A stretch of DNA of 9,750 nt from a bacterium (GTDB lineage Bacteria; CG2-30-53-67; CG2-30-70-394), in NCBI GenBank assembly GCA_024278555.1, contig JAJRSX010000165.1, forward strand, positions 1 to 9,750, read 5' to 3'. A program made the translations under genes and the position numbers. The notes beneath the pieces are model-generated. The model ran no database searches and was not told where the DNA came from. It saw only the letters and a list, made by a program, of their open reading frames with translations. Of the stretch, positions 6,561-9,750 are shown one piece after another; position 1 is the stretch's first letter, and each line of letters begins with the position of its first letter.

Positions 6561-6749
6561 GGGATGGGGCTCGCTTCGCCCGCCGGGATGAGGGATGAGG
6601 GGAGGTGCCGGCCTACGGCCGGAGAAACCCGTGGTTAGGGTGCTCGTCCTCGCCATGATCGTTGGCCCGGAGGGCCATCGTCTCCCCCACCCCTCATCCC
6701 GCGCGCATAGCGCGCCCATCCCGCGAGCGCAGCGAGCCCATCCCCCGCC
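6557..6749. repeat. Composite imperfect inverted repeat with internal mini-hairpins
   Basis: The outer ends 6557-6575 and 6731-6749 are nearly reverse complementary; one C is shifted within a C-run. Inner ends GGGATGAGGGG (6592-6602) and CCCCTCATCCC (6690-6700) are perfect inverses. Inside or beside them are three perfect 6-bp palindromes with 3-nt loops: CCGGCC-TAC-GGCCGG (6608-6622), TGGCCC-GGA-GGGCCA (6663-6677) and GCGCGC-ATA-GCGCGC (6701-6715). Direct repeats also occur (GGGATGA twice from 6585; GCGAGC twice around 6723-6737). I see no credible gene here. I do not recognise a named element. Confidence 0.55.
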
Positions 6750-6762
6750 GACCCCAATTCCG
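6750..6762. repeat. Solitary right-foot remnant of the upstream repeat family
   Basis: GACCCCAATTCCG is identical to the right foot of the repeats at 817-888, some 5.9 kb upstream, minus the leading T. No arm, loop or left foot accompanies it. It is likely a decayed or recombined copy at the edge of the composite inverted repeat. Confidence 0.6.
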
Positions 6763-6783
6763 TCACCCCCTTGACGTGCCACC

Positions 6784-6797
6784 GCCACGGCCGTGGC
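6784..6797. other. 14-bp perfect palindrome upstream of motA
   Basis: GCCACGGCCGTGGC is a perfect dyad about 100 bp upstream of the predicted sigma-54 promoter. That is a distance at which enhancer-binding activators often bind. It may equally be chance in GC-rich DNA. I cannot assign a regulator. Confidence 0.25.
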
Positions 6798-6894
6798 TCC
6801 GGCTGACGGGCGATCCCGCTCCGGCCACCACGCCAACCCTGTAACCACGTGCCATTGCTCAAAAAGGAGCCGTGGGACCGGTAGGAATCAAACC

Positions 6895-6910
6895 TGGCAT
6901 CCGGCTTGCT
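6895..6910 (+). promoter_or_regulatory. Predicted sigma-54 (-24/-12) promoter for the stator genes
   Basis: TGGCATCCGGCTTGCT contains the -24 element TGGC (6895-6898) and the -12 element TTGCT (6906-6910), with the required 10 nt between the invariant GG (6896-6897) and GC (6908-6909). The consensus is TGGCAC-N5-TTGC[A/T]. Transcription would start near 6921, about 37 nt before motA. Sigma-54 control of flagellar genes is well known in proteobacteria, so the context fits. Confidence 0.65.
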
Positions 6911-6934
6911 TTGGAGCAGGCAACGACGCCGTTG
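6904..6934. other. Two small dyads at the motA promoter and start of transcription
   Basis: GCTTGCT-TTGG-AGCAGGC (6904-6921, one G:T wobble) overlaps the -12 element, and CAACG-ACGC-CGTTG (6921-6934) lies at the predicted transcript start. The first could influence promoter melting or be a binding site; the second could form a 5' mRNA hairpin. Both are short and may be fortuitous. Confidence 0.25.
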
Positions 6935-6957
6935 GTGCGCCCCCCTCCCGAGAGACC

Positions 6958-7761
6958 ATGGACCTCGCAACCCTACTTGGCACCCTCTCCGCCTTTGGCC
7001 TGGTGGCCGTGTCGATCCTCCTCGGGGTCGGCTTCTCCGCCTTCCTCGACCTCCCCTCCCTGCTCATCGTGGTGGGCGGCTCCCTTGGGGTAGCATTGAT
7101 GAACTACCCCTTCCGGCGGCTCCTGGGCGCCGCACGGGCGGCGGTGCAGCTCCTCCGCGACCCGCGTCCCGATCAGCAGGGGATGCTCAAGCGGCTGGTG
7201 GAGCTCTCCCAGCAGGCACGCCGCGATGGCCTCTTCGCCATCGGCGACAACCTCGAAAAGGTCAAAGAGCCGTTCCTCAGGAAGGCCCTGGAGATGGTGG
7301 TGGACGGTGTCGACCACCCGGCGATCGAGAAGATCCTCGAAGAGGAGCTGGAGATTCTCGAGGAGCGCCACAACGGCGCCGCCGAGGTCCTCGCCAGCCT
7401 CGCCGCCTACTCCCCGGCCATGGGGCTGATCGGCACCCTGATCGGCCTGGTGGGGATGCTGCAGAACATGTCCGACCCCTCCTCCATCGGGCCGGCCATG
7501 GCGGTCGCCCTGCTCACCACCTTCTACGGCGCCATCCTCGCCAACATGCTCTTCCAGCCGGCGGCCGGGAAGCTCCGGGTCCGGACCCAGGAGGAGGTGC
7601 GCTTCAAGGAGCTCATCGTCCGCGGTGTCCTCTCCATTGCCGACGGCGAGAACCCGCGCGTCCTGGAGCAAAAGCTGCACGTCTTCCTGGCGCCCAGCGC
7701 CCGAATCTCCGCCTTCCCCACCCTGGGCCAGGGCCGCACCGAGGGGGCGAAGGCGTGGTGA
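6958..7761 (+). CDS. motA: Flagellar stator protein MotA/PomA
   Basis: MotA forms the pentameric ring of the inner-membrane ion channel that turns the flagellar rotor. ATG 6958 gives 267 aa starting MDLATLLG, the usual PomA-type N-terminus; GAGAGA at 6950-6955 is a weak, closely spaced ribosome site. Four membrane segments are visible: about 3-24, 33-50, 146-168 and 178-199. The cytoplasmic loop has Arg88/Arg89 and a following acidic patch (Asp97, Glu100), where rotor contacts are known. The channel-lining blocks PAMGLIGTLIGLV (153-165, Thr160) and GPAMAVALLTTFYGAI (178-193, Thr188) are close to Vibrio PomA. Thr160 aligns with the PomA Thr linked to Na+ use, so Na+ coupling is possible but unproven. 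The stop overlaps the start of the next gene (GTGA), and a sigma-54-like promoter lies upstream. Confidence 0.95.
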   Translation: MDLATLLGTLSAFGLVAVSILLGVGFSAFLDLPSLLIVVGGSLGVALMNYPFRRLLGAARAAVQLLRDPRPDQQGMLKRLVELSQQARRDGLFAIGDNLEKVKEPFLRKALEMVVDGVDHPAIEKILEEELEILEERHNGAAEVLASLAAYSPAMGLIGTLIGLVGMLQNMSDPSSIGPAMAVALLTTFYGAILANMLFQPAAGKLRVRTQEEVRFKELIVRGVLSIADGENPRVLEQKLHVFLAPSARISAFPTLGQGRTEGAKAW

Positions 7762-8477
7762 AGCGGCGCCCCACCCCGGCCGGTGAAGGCGGCAACTTCG
7801 TCGTCCTCTACACCGCTCTGAGCGTCATCCTCCTCTCCTTCTTTGTCCTGATGAACAGCATCGCGGTCCCCGACGCCGATCGGCGTGCGCGCGCCATGGG
7901 CTCCCTCGGCGAGGCCTTCTCCCTCTTCGACGACGGCGAGCGCACCCCGAACGACGACGCCATCAAGCCCGAGGCCCTCGACCTCGGCGGTGGTGACGCC
8001 GGCGACCTCGCCGACCTCACCGCCCGCTTCAGCCGCCGGATCGCGGCCCTTGCCGGCGGCGACGGGGTCGAGGTGCAGCGCGGCCACGACGACGTCCGCA
8101 TCACCCTCTCCGGCGCCCTGCTCTTTGCCCCGGGCAAGGCGGCCCTAAACGACACCGGCGATCTCCTCACCCGCGTCGCGGCGGCGGCCAAGGCCTTCCC
8201 CGGCACGGTACGGATCGAGGGCCACACCGCCGCGACCGAGGGGGAGACTGCGACCGCCGGCTGGCACCTCTCCGGCAGTCGAGCGGTGGCGGTGATGCGC
8301 TACCTCCACGAATCGGCCGGCATCGCCGAGTCACACCTCGCCGCCGCCGGCTTCGGTCCGTACCGACCGGTAGGCGACAACGACACGGTGGCCGGACAGG
8401 ACGAGAACCGGCGGGTGGAGATCGTCTTCGTCGGCGCGAGCCGCTGGACCGAGGAGAGGAGCCATGGCCGGGGATAA
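7758..8477 (+). CDS. MotB-like OmpA-domain protein lacking the ion-binding Asp
   Basis: GTG 7758 overlaps the motA TGA (GTGA); an in-frame GTG at 7755 is an alternative start. The 239-aa product has the MotB layout: short cytoplasmic N-terminus, one membrane helix (14-36, ending LLSFFVLMN), a linker (about 40-110) and a C-terminal OmpA-like peptidoglycan-binding domain (about 112-226, with EGHT, LSGSRA and NRRVEIVF). Aligned on FFVL with the following MotB, the essential ion-binding Asp is replaced by Ala20, and the helix contains no acidic residue. In the OmpA domain the usual GHTD reads GHTA (155-158), while the Arg of the RA motif (Arg175) remains. The frame is intact and encoded in a tight overlap, so it looks functional rather than decayed. 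It probably pairs with MotA/MotB as a non-conducting or structural subunit. The last 14 nt overlap motB. Confidence 0.88.
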   Translation: MKRRPTPAGEGGNFVVLYTALSVILLSFFVLMNSIAVPDADRRARAMGSLGEAFSLFDDGERTPNDDAIKPEALDLGGGDAGDLADLTARFSRRIAALAGGDGVEVQRGHDDVRITLSGALLFAPGKAALNDTGDLLTRVAAAAKAFPGTVRIEGHTAATEGETATAGWHLSGSRAVAVMRYLHESAGIAESHLAAAGFGPYRPVGDNDTVAGQDENRRVEIVFVGASRWTEERSHGRG

Positions 8478-9195
8478 ACGCCGGGGTATAGAGGTCGACG
8501 GGCAGCGGTGGATGGTCACCTTCTCCGACCTCATCACCCTCCTGCTCACCTTCTTCGTCCTCAACCTCGCCATGTCGTCGATGGAGGGCGGCGCCCTGGA
8601 AGAGACCTTCGGCACCCGTTCGAACGGTGCCGCGGGCGGCGGCAGCGCGCTGGTCAACCTCACCGACGAGCCGGGACAGGCCGGCTTCGGCGGCGGCCAG
8701 GAGGCGGCGGATGTGCCGGTCGCCACCGGCGACGGCAGCGGCGTCCTGGAGGCGGTCGCCGACGGCGTCTCGGATCTCGGCCTCGACGAGACCATCGAGG
8801 TACGCGAGAGCGGCCGCGGCCTCTACCTTACCCTCCCCGGCGACCTCCTCTTCTCCGTCGGCAGCGCCCGCCTCTCCGGCGGCGGTGAGAAGACCCTGCG
8901 CGCCCTCGTCCCCCTCCTTCAGCGGCCGGGACTGGAGGTCTCGGTGGAGGGCCACACCGACGGTACCGTTTCCCGTTCGTGGAGCTACCGCGACAACTGG
9001 GACCTATCCCTTGCCCGCGCGGTGGCGGTAGCCACGGTTCTGGAGGCGGGAGGGATCAACCCGGCGCGCCTGTCGGTGGCCGGCTACGGCAGCGCCAGGC
9101 CGCGGGTCGCCGGACGCCCGGCCGAGGTCGGCCAGTACAACCGCCGCGTCGAGCTGCTCCTGCACCTCGACCACCCCGTTCACGACATCTCGTAG
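8464..9195 (+). CDS. motB: Flagellar stator protein MotB/PomB
   Basis: MotB anchors the stator to peptidoglycan and carries the ion-binding carboxylate used for torque. ATG 8464 follows GAGGAG (8451-8456) inside the end of the preceding gene. The 243-aa product has RWMVTFSDLITLLLTFFVL (15-33) with the essential Asp at residue 22, the position equivalent to Asp32 of E. coli MotB and Asp24 of PomB. A Gly/Ala-rich linker containing the plug region is about 40-110. The OmpA-like domain (about 115-235) contains VEGHTDGT (Asp166), WDLSLARA (Arg185) and YNRRVELLL, the residues expected for meso-diaminopimelate binding. It is therefore a canonical, active-looking MotB, in contrast to its upstream neighbour. 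fliL follows after 24 nt. Confidence 0.95.
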   Translation: MAGDKRRGIEVDGQRWMVTFSDLITLLLTFFVLNLAMSSMEGGALEETFGTRSNGAAGGGSALVNLTDEPGQAGFGGGQEAADVPVATGDGSGVLEAVADGVSDLGLDETIEVRESGRGLYLTLPGDLLFSVGSARLSGGGEKTLRALVPLLQRPGLEVSVEGHTDGTVSRSWSYRDNWDLSLARAVAVATVLEAGGINPARLSVAGYGSARPRVAGRPAEVGQYNRRVELLLHLDHPVHDIS

Positions 9196-9219
9196 ACCCC
9201 CCACTCGGAGGAGACCACC

Positions 9220-9750
9220 ATGGCCAAGGCCAAGATCGAAAAAGAGCCGGACGCAGAAGAGACCGCGGAAGAGACCCCAAGAAAGGGAGGCAAGCTGGGG
9301 ACCATCCTCCTCGCCGCGGGCGTCGGGGTGATCTTCTTGCTCGTCGGCGCCGGTGGCACCTTCTTCCTCCTCAAGGGGCAGATCGCCGCCATGATCCAGG
9401 CCCAGGCGCCCCCCCCCGCGGCCACCGAAGAGGGCGCGGCGGCCGCCGACGGGGCGAAGGAGGAGGAGGAGGGGTTCATCGGCACCCTCTTCGAGCTCGA
9501 CCCCATGATCGTCAACCTGGAGCAGTCCAAGGGCAAACGCTACCTGAAGGTGAAGATGTCCTTCGAGCTCAACAAGGAGGCGGTACAGGAAGAGCTCAAG
9601 GCACGGCTACCGCAGCTCCGCGACGCCATCCTCCTCATGCTGTCGAGCAAATCGTTCAAGGACGTCTCCACGGTGGAGGGGAAGCTCGCCCTGCGCGACG
9701 CCCTGCTGACCCGGATCAACGGGCTGCTCACCACCGGCTTCATCAAGCGG
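9220..9750 (+). CDS. fliL: Flagellar basal body-associated protein FliL (3' end missing)
   Basis: FliL is a single-pass inner-membrane protein that surrounds or supports the stator and is often needed for full torque or swarming. ATG 9220 sits 6 nt after a strong GGAGGAG (9207-9213). The frame stays open to the right edge, giving 177 visible codons. The N-terminus is charged (Lys/Glu), followed by one membrane helix (about 26-51) and a Pro/Ala/Glu-rich linker (about 60-85). The FliL domain then begins at FELDPMIVNL (91-100), with GKRYLKVKMSFEL (105-117), the conserved LPQLRDAILLMLSSKS (130-145) and the start of the EGKLALRDALLTRIN helix. The final strand leading to the usual VYFTEFVVQ-type end is outside the window. 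Its position right after motB fits co-expression with the stator. Confidence 0.93.
   Translation, partial: MAKAKIEKEPDAEETAEETPRKGGKLGTILLAAGVGVIFLLVGAGGTFFLLKGQIAAMIQAQAPPPAATEEGAAAADGAKEEEEGFIGTLFELDPMIVNLEQSKGKRYLKVKMSFELNKEAVQEELKARLPQLRDAILLMLSSKSFKDVSTVEGKLALRDALLTRINGLLTTGFIKR

Noticed and set aside
6771-6799. TTGACG at 6771-6776 as a sigma-70 -35 element for motA
   Set aside because: No -10-like hexamer is found 16-18 nt downstream; the region there is the GC-rich palindrome.
6870-6940. tRNA-like features on the minus strand (a GGTTTGATTCC T-loop-like string and a CTCCAAA anticodon-loop-like string)
   Set aside because: The 5 nt flanking CTCCAAA do not pair, and no acceptor or D stem can be built. 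The strings overlap the sigma-54 promoter and are judged coincidental.
6906-7757. Open frame upstream of and continuous with the first MotB-like gene
   Set aside because: The portion before 7758 runs inside motA in another frame and is Arg/Pro/Gly-rich noise. The membrane helix and OmpA domain begin only after the GTG at 7758.

Overview
The window is very GC-rich, and almost all of it is occupied by forward-strand genes with strongly GC-biased third positions. Every gene is a Gram-negative (LPS/outer-membrane) or flagellar gene. The gene order bamA-skp-lpxD-fabZ, and a separate motA-motB-fliL block behind a sigma-54-type promoter, fit a high-GC deltaproteobacterial-grade organism (Desulfobacterota/Desulfuromonadota/Myxococcota-like). 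That placement is an inference from gene content and order, and I cannot name a genus.

Layout. (1) Positions 1-536: 3' part of an RsuA/RluB-type rRNA pseudouridine synthase. (2) Positions 537-888: a dense cluster of REPIN/RAYT-like palindromic repeats that reads as elements inserted inside one another, with no transposase gene. (3) Positions 893-921: a near-consensus sigma-70 promoter immediately after the repeats. (4) Positions 1014-6531: an envelope operon of bamA, skp, lpxD and fabZ, followed closely by queA. (5) Positions 6532-6957: a 426-bp non-coding stretch with short 3-nt-loop hairpins, a composite inverted repeat, a solitary remnant of the upstream repeat family, and a sigma-54 (-24/-12) promoter. 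(6) Positions 6958-9750: a flagellar stator cluster of a PomA-like motA, a MotB-like gene without the ion-binding Asp, a canonical motB, and fliL running off the right edge.

The envelope genes act together. BamA inserts outer-membrane proteins, Skp chaperones them through the periplasm, LpxD acylates the lipid A precursor, and FabZ supplies the hydroxyacyl-ACP/enoyl-ACP balance on which lipid A and phospholipid synthesis compete. QueA (tRNA queuosine) is functionally unrelated and seems to share the transcript. The flagellar genes encode the membrane stator and its accessory protein FliL, probably transcribed separately.

The observations I consider most worth follow-up are the Asp-less MotB paralogue encoded between motA and an intact motB, and the nested palindromic repeats upstream of bamA. 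No wholly new system is demonstrated, but the MotA-MotB*-MotB arrangement suggests a stator with non-equivalent B subunits.
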